Position numbers and translations under genes: made by a program | Shown here: piece after piece, positions 31,490 to 40,467 of the stretch | Numbering within the stretch: position 1 is the first letter of the stretch | Layout of the letters: the number at the start of each line of letters is the position of its first letter | DNA from: RYN-133 sp963785425 | Lineage (GTDB): Bacteria > Actinomycetota > Actinomycetes > Mycobacteriales > Jatrophihabitantaceae | Length of the DNA stretch: 64,000 bases | Reading direction: 5' to 3' | Assembly: GCA_963785425.1 (NCBI GenBank) | Contig: CAWAVG010000003.1 | Span: forward strand, 434,001 to 498,000 | The notes under the pieces: model-generated | What the model was told of the DNA's origin: nothing | The model's database searches: none | The model's input: only the letters and a program-made list of their open reading frames with translations

Positions 31490-31519
31490 TTGCGACCACG
31501 CGAGCGCACCGGTTAGACT
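31490..31519 (+). promoter_or_regulatory. rpmB promoter
   Basis: TTGCGA (31490-31495), an 18-bp spacer, and TAGACT (31514-31519) form a good sigma-70-type promoter for rpmB. It leaves a leader of about 60 nt that holds AAGGAGG before the GTG. It lies in the 187-bp gap divergent from the DAK2 gene. Confidence 0.6.
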
Positions 31520-31587
31520 GCTCCGGTTGCCCGGACATCACTCGACCCGGGCCCGTTCACTGAATCGGCACGTCCAAGGAGGCCATT

Positions 31588-31779
31588 GTGGCCAGCGTCT
31601 GCGATGTCTGCGGCAAGGGGCCCGGCTTCGGCATGTCCGTCTCGCACTCCCACCGCCGGACCCACCGCCGGTGGAACCCGAACGTGCAGAAGGTCCGCGC
31701 GCTCGTCGCGCCCGGCACCCGGCGCCGGATCACGGTGTGCACGTCCTGCCTGAAGGCCGGCAAGGTCGTCCGCGGCTAG
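31588..31779 (+). CDS. rpmB: 50S ribosomal protein bL28
   Basis: A 63-residue ribosomal protein: MASVCDVCGKGPGFGMSVSHSHRRTHRRWNPN. Two CxxC pairs (CDVC and CTSC) make this the zinc-binding form of L28. The GTG start is preceded by AAGGAGG. It is a single-gene unit with its own promoter and terminator. Confidence 0.97.
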   Translation: MASVCDVCGKGPGFGMSVSHSHRRTHRRWNPNVQKVRALVAPGTRRRITVCTSCLKAGKVVRG

Positions 31780-31814
31780 GAGAGTCCCGCCGGTCCCACC
31801 GGCCGCGTCAACCG

Positions 31815-31858
31815 ACAGCCCGTTCTCCCGTCGCGGAGGCGGGCTGTTGTCGTTCTTG
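31815..31858 (+). terminator. rpmB terminator
   Basis: The stem ACAGCCCG (31815-31822) / CGGGCTGT (31840-31847) has a 17-nt loop, followed by the T-rich TGTCGTTCTTGT. It ends 14 bp before the start of the LuxR-type gene. Confidence 0.7.
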
Positions 31859-31871
31859 TCATGATCTATGC

Positions 31872-34375
31872 GTGCTTCGACACGTCGTGGGCCGGGACGG
31901 TGCGCTGGCCGAGCTCGCCCGGCTGCTCGCCGACGACCGTCCGACCGTCGTCGTCGGCGAGGCGGGCATCGGCAAGACCACGCTGCTGCGTGAGTGCGCG
32001 TCGGCGAGCGGGCGTCCGGTGTTCGAGGGCGGCGGGCTGGCAACGCTGTCGTGGATGCAGTACCTGCCGCTCGAACGCGCCCTGGGCACCTCGATGGGCG
32101 AGGGTGACCCGACCGCGGTCGCCACAACCGTCGAGCAGCGGATCGGCAGCGGGGTGCTGCTCCTCGACGACCTGCAGTGGGCCGACGCCGCCACGGTCGA
32201 GGTGGCGACGCTGCTGGCCGGCCGGGTCGGGCTGCTGGCCGGCGTCCGCCGCGGGGACGGATCCGCCCAGGCCGTCCTCGACCGGCTGCGCGCGGCCGGG
32301 TTCGCGCAGGTCCGGCTGGCGCCCCTGGGTTTCGACGACGCCGGTGCCGTGGTGCGCCTGCTGCGTCCCGACCTCAGTGCCAGCGCCGTGCGGCGCGTCA
32401 TCGACCGCACCGGCGGCAACCCGCTGCTGCTGCGCGAGCTGACCGTCTCGGGCGAGCCCTCGGCCAGCCTGCGCCTGGCCATCGCCGCCCGGCTGCGCAA
32501 GCTCGACACGGTCGGCCGCGAGACGTTCGCGATGCTGGCGCTCGCCGGGCGTCCGATGGGCTTCGCGGAACTGGACGAGGCCGGCGTCAAGAGCCTGCTC
32601 GAGGCCGACCTCGTCGTGCCCGACGCCACCGGCATCGCCGTTCGGCACGCCCTGCTGGCCGAGGTGATGGTCGATCTGCTCGATCCGGACGAGCGCACGG
32701 AACTGCACCTCGCCCTTGCCCGCGTCGTGCGCGACGACGGCGAGGCGGCGCGGCACCTGCAGCTGGGCGGTGACCGCGAGCGTGCCTACGCCGCCGCGAT
32801 GCGGGCGGCCGAGCGCACCGACCGCGCGGGCGAGCGGGCCGCGCACCTCGGTGTCGCCGCCGCGTGCGTCACGGGGTCCGACGCCGACGAGCTGCGCCTG
32901 CGCGCCGCGCACGCGCTGGAGCTCGTCCACGACTGGGACGGCATGGTCGCCGTCCTCGAGCTGATCGACCCGGCGAACCGGGCCGCGCGTGCGCAGGCGT
33001 GCCTGCTGCGCGCCCGCGGCGCCTGGACGGCCGGCGACAACGAAGGTCTGCGCCGGTGGTTGGACGCCGGGCTCGAGCTGGTCGCGGGCACCGGCAGCGA
33101 CGTCGAGGTGCGGTTGCGGATCGAGCGCTCGCGGGTGCCGATCTTCATCGAGACCGACATCGAGGAGGGCCTGCGCGCCTCGAGGGCCGCCCTCGACCTC
33201 GCGCGTCCGTACGGGCGTCGACGTGCCGCGTGCGCAGTACCTGCACGGCACCGCGCTGACCGTCGCCGACCATCCCGAGGGTGCTGCGCTGCTGCACGAG
33301 GCGATGACTGCCGCGCGCGCCGCAGGCGACATGAGCACCGAGTTCTTCGCCGCGAACAACCTGGTCAGCCACCACGAGTCGGCCGGCGATCCGGCAGCGG
33401 GCCGGGCGACCTGCGAGGACGTCATCGCGCGGGCCCGGGCACTCGGGTTGGGCGAGTGGGAGCACGGCTTCGCCGTCGTGCTGACCACGCTCGAGTTCCA
33501 CGCCGGCGAGTACGCGCGGGTCCTCGCCGTGGCCAACGACCTGCTGGAACGGGTGCGCGAGAAGCGGGCGCACGACATCATCCTCGAGACACTGTGCATC
33601 ACGCTGCTCGACGTCGGTCGGATCGACAGCGCGCGGCGGCTGGGCGCGGCCGAGGCGTTCACCGACGACTACAAGGGCCGCACCGCGGCTGCCTGGATCG
33701 ACGCCGAGGCCGCGTTGTGGGGCGGCCGGCCCGCGCGGACGCTCGAGGTCGCCGACCGAATGCTGGCCCACCCGGAGAACGACCCGAACGTCGAATTCTT
33801 CCGCGTGGCCCGGGCGTGGGCCTGCTGCGACCTCGGGATCGATCCCGGCCCTGCGGCACCGGACCACCCGTACACGATGCTCAAGGCGGTCCGTCCCGAG
33901 ACCGAGGGCGTCCGGCGCCTGGTCGCCGGTGCGGACGCGCGCGAGCCGTTCGCCACGGCGGCCGCGGCTGTGGGCGCCGTACCACCGGCGCGGCGAGCTG
34001 CGGTGCCTGTGGGCCCTCGGCGAGGCGACGCGGCGCGCGGGCGACACCGCGCGGGCGGTCGAGATCCTCGAGGACGCCGAACGCCGTATCGCCGCGCTCG
34101 GAATGCTGCCGCTGCTCGGCCGGGTGCACCGCTCGCTGCGCGCTGCCGGGGTGCGCCGCTCGGCACCGCGCACCCGCGACCCCGGTGATCTGCTCACCGG
34201 CCGCCAGCGCGAACTGTTGCGCCTGGTCGGTGACGGCCTCACCAACGCCCAGATCGCCCAGCGGCTCGGCATCTCGCGGCACACCGTCGTCTCGCAGCTC
34301 GCGTCCGCGGTCGCCAAGCTCGGCGCGACCGGGCGCACCCACGCCGCCGCCCTCGCCAGCGCCGGGCCGGGCTGA
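31872..34375 (+). pseudogene. AAA-ATPase LuxR-family regulator, two frame breaks
   Basis: A large ATP-binding LuxR-type (LAL/MalT-like) regulator spread over three frames. The first part (GTG at 31872) has Walker A VVVGEAGIGKTTLLREC and Walker B GVLLLDDLQWAD. The middle is a helical TPR-like region. The end carries the DNA-binding domain LLTGRQRELLRLVGDGLTNAQIAQRLGISRHTVVSQL. The frame moves by +1 near 33216 (after LARPYG) and again by +1 near 33967 (before LWAPYHRRGELRC). Each fits one surplus base in a G/C run, and no sense codons are lost. Since nearby core genes show similar breaks, these may be sequence errors; if real, the gene is dead. Confidence 0.82.
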
Positions 34376-34376
34376 C

Positions 34377-34868
34377 ATGGCGCGCTTCGTCGTGCTCGAA
34401 CGTGCCGAGGCGGCCACCGCCCGCGCGCTCGCCGTCGGATTCGGCGGCCCGCTGGTCGAGGGGTGGGACGGGCCGGCGCCGCCCGGTGCCGTGCGGGTCG
34501 GCGTCGTCGCCGACGCCGCGTCGGCCGCGCAGGCCGTGCTGGCCGCCGTGCGCGGCTGCGACCTCGTGGTGCTCGGGACGGGCGACCGCGAGGTGATCGA
34601 CCAGCTCTGCGACGACCTGCGCCGGCTGGGGCAGCTCGACCACCGGGTCGACCCGCCCGCTACCGGCCTCGTGCTGAGCGCGGACGAACGGGCCCTGCTG
34701 GCGCAGCTCGTCGGCGGCGCCAGCCTCGGCGAGGCGGCGAGGGCGCTGCACCTGTCTCGCCGCACCGCCGACCGGCGCCTGGCCTCGGCGCGGCGCGCGC
34801 TCGGCGCGAGCACCACGTCCGAAGCGGTCGTCCTCGCGCGCCGCCACGGCCTCGCCGACGGTGGTTAG
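34377..34868 (+). CDS. small LuxR-like HTH protein
   Basis: A 163-residue protein starting 1 bp after the LuxR-type gene. The N-terminal about 95 residues (MARFVVLERAEAATARALAVGF ... GCDLVVLGTGDREVIDQL) look like a degenerate receiver or sensor domain without phospho-acceptor features that I can identify. The C-terminus, LSADERALLAQLVGGASLGEAARALHLSRRTADRRLASARRALG, is a LuxR-like helix-turn-helix. It probably works with the large regulator. Its last codons and stop (GGTGGTTAG) are part of repeat cluster B. Confidence 0.72.
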   Translation: MARFVVLERAEAATARALAVGFGGPLVEGWDGPAPPGAVRVGVVADAASAAQAVLAAVRGCDLVVLGTGDREVIDQLCDDLRRLGQLDHRVDPPATGLVLSADERALLAQLVGGASLGEAARALHLSRRTADRRLASARRALGASTTSEAVVLARRHGLADGG

Positions 34869-34923
34869 TCCGGGCCGCAGTGGTCAGATGTGCCTGACCA
34901 CTGTGCGTCCGAACTGACCACTG
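34859..34923. repeat. palindromic word array, cluster B (CAGTGGTCA type)
   Basis: Words: a degenerate forward CGGTGGTTA at 34859 (overlapping the HTH gene stop codon), forward CAGTGGTCA at 34878, inverted TGACCACTG at 34895 and 34915. Steps are 19, 17 and 20 bp, the same geometry as the other clusters. It lies between two plus-strand genes. Confidence 0.75.
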
Positions 34924-34983
34924 TCGAGAACGTGGCGCAACTATGCGTCGAAGCAGCGGGCGCCGGTGCCCGATCGTGATCGC

Positions 34984-36090
34984 ATGACGACAACGACACG
35001 ATCCAGCGCACGGGGTGGGATGCGCTCGATCCTGGTACTTGCTCTCACCCTCGGCGCCACGACCGGTGTCTCGCTGACCGCTGCCGGAGCAGCGTCCGCC
35101 TCGACGCCCGCAGGCAGCATCCTGTACGTCAAGAACCACGACATCTACGCGGTGACCCCGGACGGGCGCACGACCCGCAGGATCACGCGCGACGGCGCAT
35201 CGGCGACCCGCGACCGCACCGGCGGTATCGGCTACCACAGCCCGTCCGCCTCGAGCAACGGCAAGATCATCGTGGCGATCCGCAACCAGCGGGTGTCGGC
35301 GATGAACACCCAGGGCTACCTGCACGTGCTGAACCGCAACGGCAAGAAGATCCGCACGATTCACGCGATGCAGTTCGGACCGCAGCACGGTGGACACCGC
35401 GCCGTGCCACACGGTGTGGCAGCCGCGCGGGATCTTCAACGCGGCTGTCTCGCCGGACGGGAAGCACATCGTCTACACCATCCTCGAGAACCTGCTCGGA
35501 GCCGACTGCACGGGCGGCATCGGGTACGAAACGCTCGTCATCAACACCAACGGCACCGGCGCCAGCGCTCCTCAAGCGCAGCAACGGCGACGCCGCCGGC
35601 ATCGAGATGGGCATGTGGGTGAACAACAGCGCGAGTGCTGCTCGACAACGACCAGGTCGGACTGCAGGCGTTCTACTACGCCGACCTGCCGAGCCACACG
35701 GCGAAGATGTGGGTGCAGCTCGGGCGACGCCGCCGACTCGACCTTCGGCACACCGGCACTGCGCAAGGGCAGGCTCGCCAGCGGCGGCATCTCGCCGAAC
35801 ACCGCGGAACCGGTGGTGCGGCTGTGGACGACGAGCGGACCGCCGGCACGTCCCACCGTGCGCTGCGAGCTCAACTCGCCGGTGCAGGCCGACTGGCCCG
35901 GCGGTTTCGGCTGGTCGCCGAGCGCCGAGCGACCTGACGTACTCGATCGGGACGCGGCGGGAGCAAGGCCGGCGAGGGCGTCTACGTGCTGCACATCGGT
36001 TCGGCCGTGACCGGCTCGTCGTGCCGGTCGGCCCGCTTGCTGGTGCGGGGCGCGACCGATTCCTTCTGGGCGGCGGCGAACCTCGCCTAA
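34984..36090 (+). pseudogene. secreted beta-propeller (PD40/TolB-like) protein, at least six frame breaks
   Basis: The start (ATG at 34984) encodes a signal peptide (SILVLALTLGATTGVSLTAAGAASAS) and then propeller blades such as ILYVKNHDIYAVTPDGRTTRRIT and, in the next frame, FNAAVSPDGKHIVYTILENLLG. To follow the protein to LLVRGATDSFWAAANLA and the TAA at 36088, the frame must advance by +1 near 35389, 35569, 35630, 35731, 35928 and 35957. Every step is in the same direction. This regularity looks more like base-calling insertions than decay, but the gene cannot be translated as given. Function unknown; PD40 repeats usually mediate protein or glycan binding outside the cell. Confidence 0.72.
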
Positions 36091-36552
36091 CCCGCGAGGT
36101 CCTTGGCGAAGAAGTACGCGCCGTCGATCTCGGCGTAGTGGCCGTAGCGGTCGGCTGTGGGCCGGTAGCCGTTGGCCTCGTAGAACCGCATCGCGTCGCC
36201 CTGGCGGTAGCCGGTGTTGAGCTCGATCCGCTCAGCACCGGCTGCCGCCGCGGTGCGTTCGAGTTCGGCGAGCATCCGCCGGGCGAGGCCGTGCCGCCGG
36301 GCGCCGTCGGCCACGTACATGCGCTTGATCTCGACCGAGCGGGCCGTGCGGCGCCGCCACCCGCCGCACGCGACCGGCGCGCCGTCGAGGTAGCCGACGA
36401 GGAACAGCCCGTCCGGCGGCGCGAACTCGTGCGCGTCCATGCAGGTCGCCGTCGTGGCCGCCGTAGATGCGCTCGTAGAACGCCTGCACCTGCGCGATGA
36501 GCGCGGCCGCGTCGGGATGGTCGAACCCGCGCGGCTCGATCGTGAAGACCAT
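36087..36552 (-). CDS. GNAT-family N-acetyltransferase (one frame break)
   Basis: A GNAT acetyltransferase of about 154 residues. It starts MVFTIEPRGFDHPDAAALIAQVQAFYERIYGG and, after a +1 frame change near 36445, continues MDAHEFAPPDGLFLVGYLDGAPVACGG. The acetyl-CoA loop is RRHGLARRM in KRMYVADGARRHGLARRML, and the C-terminal part is LNTGYRQGDAMRFYEANGY. The acceptor substrate is unknown. Its ATG overlaps the thiL stop (TGATG), so it is coupled to thiL. It converges with the propeller gene, and the two stops overlap by 4 bp. Confidence 0.82.
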
Positions 36553-37515
36553 CAGCGGAAGTGCTCGTGCCCGCCCTGCGGCCAGCGCCGCCCGTCGACG
36601 CGCACGCCCTCGCCCTCGCCGACCAGGCCGATCACGGTCCAGGGCTCGGGCAGCCGGGTGCCGTTCGGGAACGTCGCGGCCAGCGCGTAGTCGTCGCCGC
36701 CGGTGAGCACCCACACCAGCGGATCGACGTTGAGTGCGGCGCCGACCTCGCGCAGCTTGGCCGGGACCTCCAGCGCGTCGCCGCGCAGGTCGATACGCAC
36801 GCCGCTGGCCTCGGCGATGTGGCCGAGATCGGCGACCAGGCCGTCGCTGACGTCGGTCATCGACGTCGCGCCGAGATCGGCCGCGACCACGCCCTGCTGG
36901 TAGGGCGGTTCGGGACGGCGATGCGCGGACACCACCGACACCGGCGAGCGGAACCCCCGTCCGAGCACCGCGAAGCCCGCGGCGGCCCAGCCCAGCCGAC
37001 CAGCGACAGCCACCACGTCGCCCACGCGGGCACCGGCGATCGTCACCGGGGCGCGTCCCTGCAGGTCGCCGAGCGCGGTGATGCCGAGCATGACGACGTC
37101 GGCCTCGGTGACGTCGCCGCCGACGACTGCCGCGCCGACGTTCGCCGCACTCCTCGCGCATGCCCGTGACCAGCGCGTCGACCCAGTCGACCTCGAGCGA
37201 GCCCGGACCGCCGAAGCCGACGAGCAGCGCGGTGGGCACCGCACCCATCGCGACGATGTCGGCGAAGTTGCGCGCGGCCGCCTTGTGCCCGATGTCGTTC
37301 GCGCTCGACCAGTCGCGGCGGAAGTGCCGGTTCTCGATCAGCAGGTCGGTCGAGGCGACGACCCGTCCGTCGGCCGTGGCGACGACCGCGGCGTCGTCGC
37401 CGGGGCCGACCAGCGTGGTCTGCGCAGGCCCCATGGCCGCCGTGACCCGCTTGATGAGCCCGAACTCGCCGAGTTCCGAAACAGTGATGACCCCAACCCC
37501 CTTGGTTGCCCGCAT
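36552..37515 (-). CDS. thiL: thiamine-monophosphate kinase (one frame break)
   Basis: ThiL phosphorylates thiamine monophosphate to thiamine diphosphate. The first part reads ELGEFGLIKRVTAAM, GPGDDAAVV, STDLLIENRHFRRDWS and DIGHKAAARNFADIVAMGA. After a +1 frame change near 37148 it continues VGAAVVGGDVTEADVVMLGITALG, MTDVSDGLVADLGHIAEASGV and WVLTGGDDYALAATFP. All motifs are intact across the break, and the gene is normally essential for thiamine diphosphate supply, so a sequence error at the break is likely. It is divergent from the AsnC-like gene. Confidence 0.9.
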
Positions 37516-37566
37516 GCCACGCTACGTTCTACCGGTCCCGACGAGGCGACGACGAGAGGACACCCC

Positions 37567-37803
37567 GTGAGCGTCAATGCCTACATCCTGATCCAGACCG
37601 AGGTCGGCAAGGCGGCGTCGGTCGCCGAGGAGATCGGCAAGCTGCCCGGCGTCACGAACGCCGAGGACGTCACCGGGCCCTACGACGTGATCGTGCGTGC
37701 CGAGGCGGAGACCGTCGACGACCTCGGCAAGCTCGTGGTGGCCAACGTCCAGGCGGTCGCGGGGATCACCCGCACGCTGACCTGCCCGGTCGTGCACCTC
37801 TAG
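37567..37803 (+). CDS. stand-alone Lrp/AsnC effector-binding (RAM) domain protein
   Basis: A 78-residue protein: MSVNAYILIQTEVGKAASVAEEIGKLPGVTNAEDVTGPYDVIVRAEAETVDDLGKLVV and on to TCPVVHL. It is only the alpha/beta ligand-binding domain of Lrp/AsnC regulators, with no DNA-binding part. Such proteins form rings and bind small molecules, usually amino acids. A gene of this kind next to thiL and DUF3515 is common in actinobacteria. The GTG has GAGAGGA upstream. Confidence 0.88.
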   Translation: MSVNAYILIQTEVGKAASVAEEIGKLPGVTNAEDVTGPYDVIVRAEAETVDDLGKLVVANVQAVAGITRTLTCPVVHL

Positions 37804-37818
37804 GGACCTCAGATCGAC

Positions 37819-38405
37819 CCTGCAACCCGTCGCGCGGCGCTGATCGCCACCGCCGTCGCCGTCCCGGTCGTCATCGTCGCCGGGCTGCTGCTCGGTGGTG
37901 CCGGCTCGCAGTCCGGCGGCGCGCAGTCCGGCCCGTCGGCGTCCGGTCGGTGCTGCCCGCCGTGAGCGTGGGCGCGCCCGCCGACACGTCCGGGCCCACC
38001 GTCTCGACGTGCGCGCAGGTGATCAGCGCACTGCCGCTGCGCCTGGCCGGTCTCGACCTGCGCCGCACCACGTCCGACCCCGCCCTCGTCCGTCGATCGT
38101 GGCCTGGGGCGATCCGGCGATCGTGCTGCGGTGCGGCGTGTCCCGCCCGAGCGAAGCTGAACCCGTCGCTGTCGGCCGAGCTGTTCGAGGTCGACTCGGT
38201 GCTGGTGCTGCCCGACAAGGCGTCCTCGGCGACCACGTTCACCGTCATCGACCGCTCGGTGTACCTCGACGTCACGGTGCCGTCGTCCTACCGCCAGCCA
38301 CCGCTCGGCCCGATCATGGACGCCGTGCGCAAGGTGCTGCCGAAACCGGTGTGCGTCCAGACACCGACGGCTCCCCGTCCCCGGCTGTGCACCCGCCGCA
38401 AGTAG
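37819..38405 (+). pseudogene. DUF3515 membrane-anchored protein, three frame breaks
   Basis: An N-terminal hydrophobic anchor (ALIATAVAVPVVIVAGLLLGG) is followed by the DUF3515 body: STCAQVISALPLRLAGLDLRRT, AWGDPAIVLRCGV and ELFEVDSVLVLPD ... VIDRSVYLDVTVPSSY. The pieces lie in different frames. Changes are needed near 37940 (-1 or +2), 38088 (-1 or +2) and 38150 (+1), and no convincing start codon is seen between the upstream TAG at 37803 and the anchor. DUF3515 genes normally sit between ddl and thiL; here ddl is 6.7 kb away. Function unknown. Confidence 0.7.
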
Positions 38406-38408
38406 CGG

Positions 38409-39170
38409 TCAGGTGGGGCGGTCGAGGCCGCGGCGGGCGGCACGGTCGGCGGCACGTCCGAACGCGCTGACCAGCCCCTGGACGGCGAGCGGGCGCAGCC
38501 GGGCGAGCATCGCCACGACCTGCTCGGAGTCGAGCTCACCGCGCTGGTAGGGCCCCCAGATCGCCGTGATGAACACCTCGGTCAGGCCCTCGGCGACCGC
38601 GGTCGCGTGCTCGTCGATGATCGCCGCGGAATCGCGCAGCACCGAGACGGGGACGGGCAGCGCGAGCAGCTCCAGGGCGTGCCCGAGCACGGCGGTGGAC
38701 GTGCGGAAGGCGTCGCCGGCGTCGGAATCGACGCGCTCGAGCGCGCCGACCTGCTCGAGATAGCGCAGCTCCTCGTCGCTGATGCGCCGTCCGACCCGGC
38801 GTTCGAGCGCGGCGCGGTCGTACTGCTCCGGCGGCTCGGGCAGCCACGGCGCGAGGACGGCCGACTGCACCGCGTACTCGGCGGGCTCGGCGTCGAGCGG
38901 CACCCGCGCCAGCACCCGCTCGATCGCCGCGAGCGTGTAGCCGTGGTCCTGCAGCGCGCGGATCAGTTCGAGACGCAGCCGGTGCACCGGGCCGTAGTAG
39001 GCGACCCGCCCGCGCCGCTCGGGCGGCGGCAGCAGACCCTGCGTTGCGTAGAAGCGCACCGTGCGTACGGTCAGACCGGTACGTGCCGCGAGCTCGTCGA
39101 TGGTGAACTCGTCGGCGTTCGACTCGGCAGCGGTGCGCGCCGGTAGGGCCATAGCCGCCACTGTAGACAT
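38409..39170 (-). CDS. MerR-family transcriptional regulator
   Basis: A 253-residue regulator. The helix-turn-helix is FTIDELAARTGLTVRTVRFYATQGLLPPPERRGRVAYYGPVHRLRLELI, followed by a linker (IRALQDHGYTLAAIERVLARV) and a C-terminal helical ligand domain of about 150 residues without known cysteine or metal motifs. The ATG at 39168-39170 has GAAGG 6 bp upstream. It is divergent from the thiolase gene, with an 82-bp shared region holding an 11-bp palindrome, so it most likely controls the thiolase-FadB operon and itself. Confidence 0.87.
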   Translation of the reverse strand: MSTVAAMALPARTAAESNADEFTIDELAARTGLTVRTVRFYATQGLLPPPERRGRVAYYGPVHRLRLELIRALQDHGYTLAAIERVLARVPLDAEPAEYAVQSAVLAPWLPEPPEQYDRAALERRVGRRISDEELRYLEQVGALERVDSDAGDAFRTSTAVLGHALELLALPVPVSVLRDSAAIIDEHATAVAEGLTEVFITAIWGPYQRGELDSEQVVAMLARLRPLAVQGLVSAFGRAADRAARRGLDRPT

Positions 39171-39195
39171 AGGACACCTTCACTGGCGCGCTATG

Positions 39196-39211
39196 ACTGT
39201 GACAGTAATAC
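39196..39211 (+). promoter_or_regulatory. operator/promoter of the thiolase-fadB operon
   Basis: The perfect palindrome ACTGT-G-ACAGT (39196-39206) abuts a -10-like TAATAC (39206-39211) in the MerR/thiolase divergent gap. The position just upstream of the -10 is where MerR-type regulators bind. No good -35 is seen, which fits an activator-dependent promoter. Confidence 0.45.
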
Positions 39212-39252
39212 TGGACAACATCAGCCACCTGCCATTCCTCGGAGGACGGTCC

Positions 39253-40465
39253 ATGACCGAAGCGTTCGTCTACGACGCCATCCGCACCCCGCGCGGGCGC
39301 GGCAAGAACACCGGATCACTGCACGGCACCAAGCCGGTCTCGCTCGTCGTGGGCCTGCTCGAGGAGTTGCGCAAGCGCAACCCGGGGCTCGACCCGTCCG
39401 CCGTCGAGGACGTCGTGCTCGGCTGCGTCTCGCCGATCGGCGAGCAGGGCGCCGACATCGCCCGCACCGCCGCGCTGGCCGCGGGGTACGAGACGTCCGC
39501 GCCGGGCACCCAGATCAACCGCTTCTGCGCCTCCGGCCTCGAGGCCGTGAACATCGCCGCGCAGAAGGTGCGCTCGGGCTGGGAGGACCTGCTGATCGCC
39601 GGCGGCGTCGAGTCGATGTCGCGGGTCCCGATGGGTTCCGACGGCGGCCCCTGGGCCATGGACCCGCAGACCGCCTACGACACCAGCTTCGTCCCGCAGG
39701 GCGTCAGCGCCGACCTGATCGCCACCCTCGAGGGCTTCAGCCGCACCGACGTCGACACCTACGCCGCCGAGTCGCAGGACCGCGCCGCGAAGGCCATCGC
39801 GAACGGCAACTTCGCCCGGTCGGTCATCCCCGTCGTCGACATCAACGGCCAGACCGTGCTCGAGGTCGACGAGTTCCCGCGCGCGGGAACCACCGTCGAG
39901 TCGCTCGCCGGGCTCAAGCCGAGCTTCGCCGCGATCGGCGACATGGGCGGCTTCGACGCGGTGGCGCTGCAGAAGTACCACTGGGTCGAGAAGATCAACC
40001 ACGTCCACACGCCCGGCAACTCGTCCGGCATCGTCGACGGCGCCGGACTGGTGCTCATCGGCAGCGAGCAGGCCGGCACGGCGAACGGCCTCACGCCGCG
40101 CGCCCGCATCGTGTCGGTCGGCGTCGCGGCGACCGAGCCGACGATCATGCTGACCGGCCCGACCCCGTCCGCGCAGAAGGCGCTGGCGAAGGCCGGGCTC
40201 ACGGTCGACGACATCGACCTGTTCGAGCTGAACGAGGCGTTCGCCGCGGTCGTCCTCAAGTTCATGAAGGACCTCGAGCATCCCGCACGAGAAGATCAAC
40301 GTGAACGGCGGCGCGATCGCGCTCGGTCACCCGCTCGGTGCGACCGGCGCGATGATCCTCGGCACGCTCGTCGACGAGCTCGAGGCCCGCGACCTGCGCT
40401 ACGGCCTCGCGACGCTGTGCGTCGGCGGCGGCATGGGCGTGGCGACGATCGTTGAGAGGGTCTGA
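39253..40465 (+). CDS. acetyl-CoA C-acyltransferase (thiolase), one frame break
   Basis: Thiolase of about 403 residues for the last step of beta-oxidation. It has the nucleophile Cys92 in INRFCASGLEAVN, then VGVAATEPTIMLTGPTP and DLFELNEAFAAVVL. After a +1 frame change near 40276 it ends SIPHEKINVNGGAIALGHPLGATGAMIL ... ATLCVGGGMGVATIVERV, giving the second active-site His and Cys. All catalytic parts are present, so a single surplus base in the sequence is likely. The start is ATG after GGAGGA. It is followed by the FadB-type gene 2 bp later, forming the trifunctional pair. Confidence 0.92.
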
Positions 40466-40467
40466 GC

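Noticed and set aside
37516..37566. Possible TPP riboswitch before thiL
   Set aside because: The gap is only 51 bp, without the conserved TPP-box bases or room for the aptamer.
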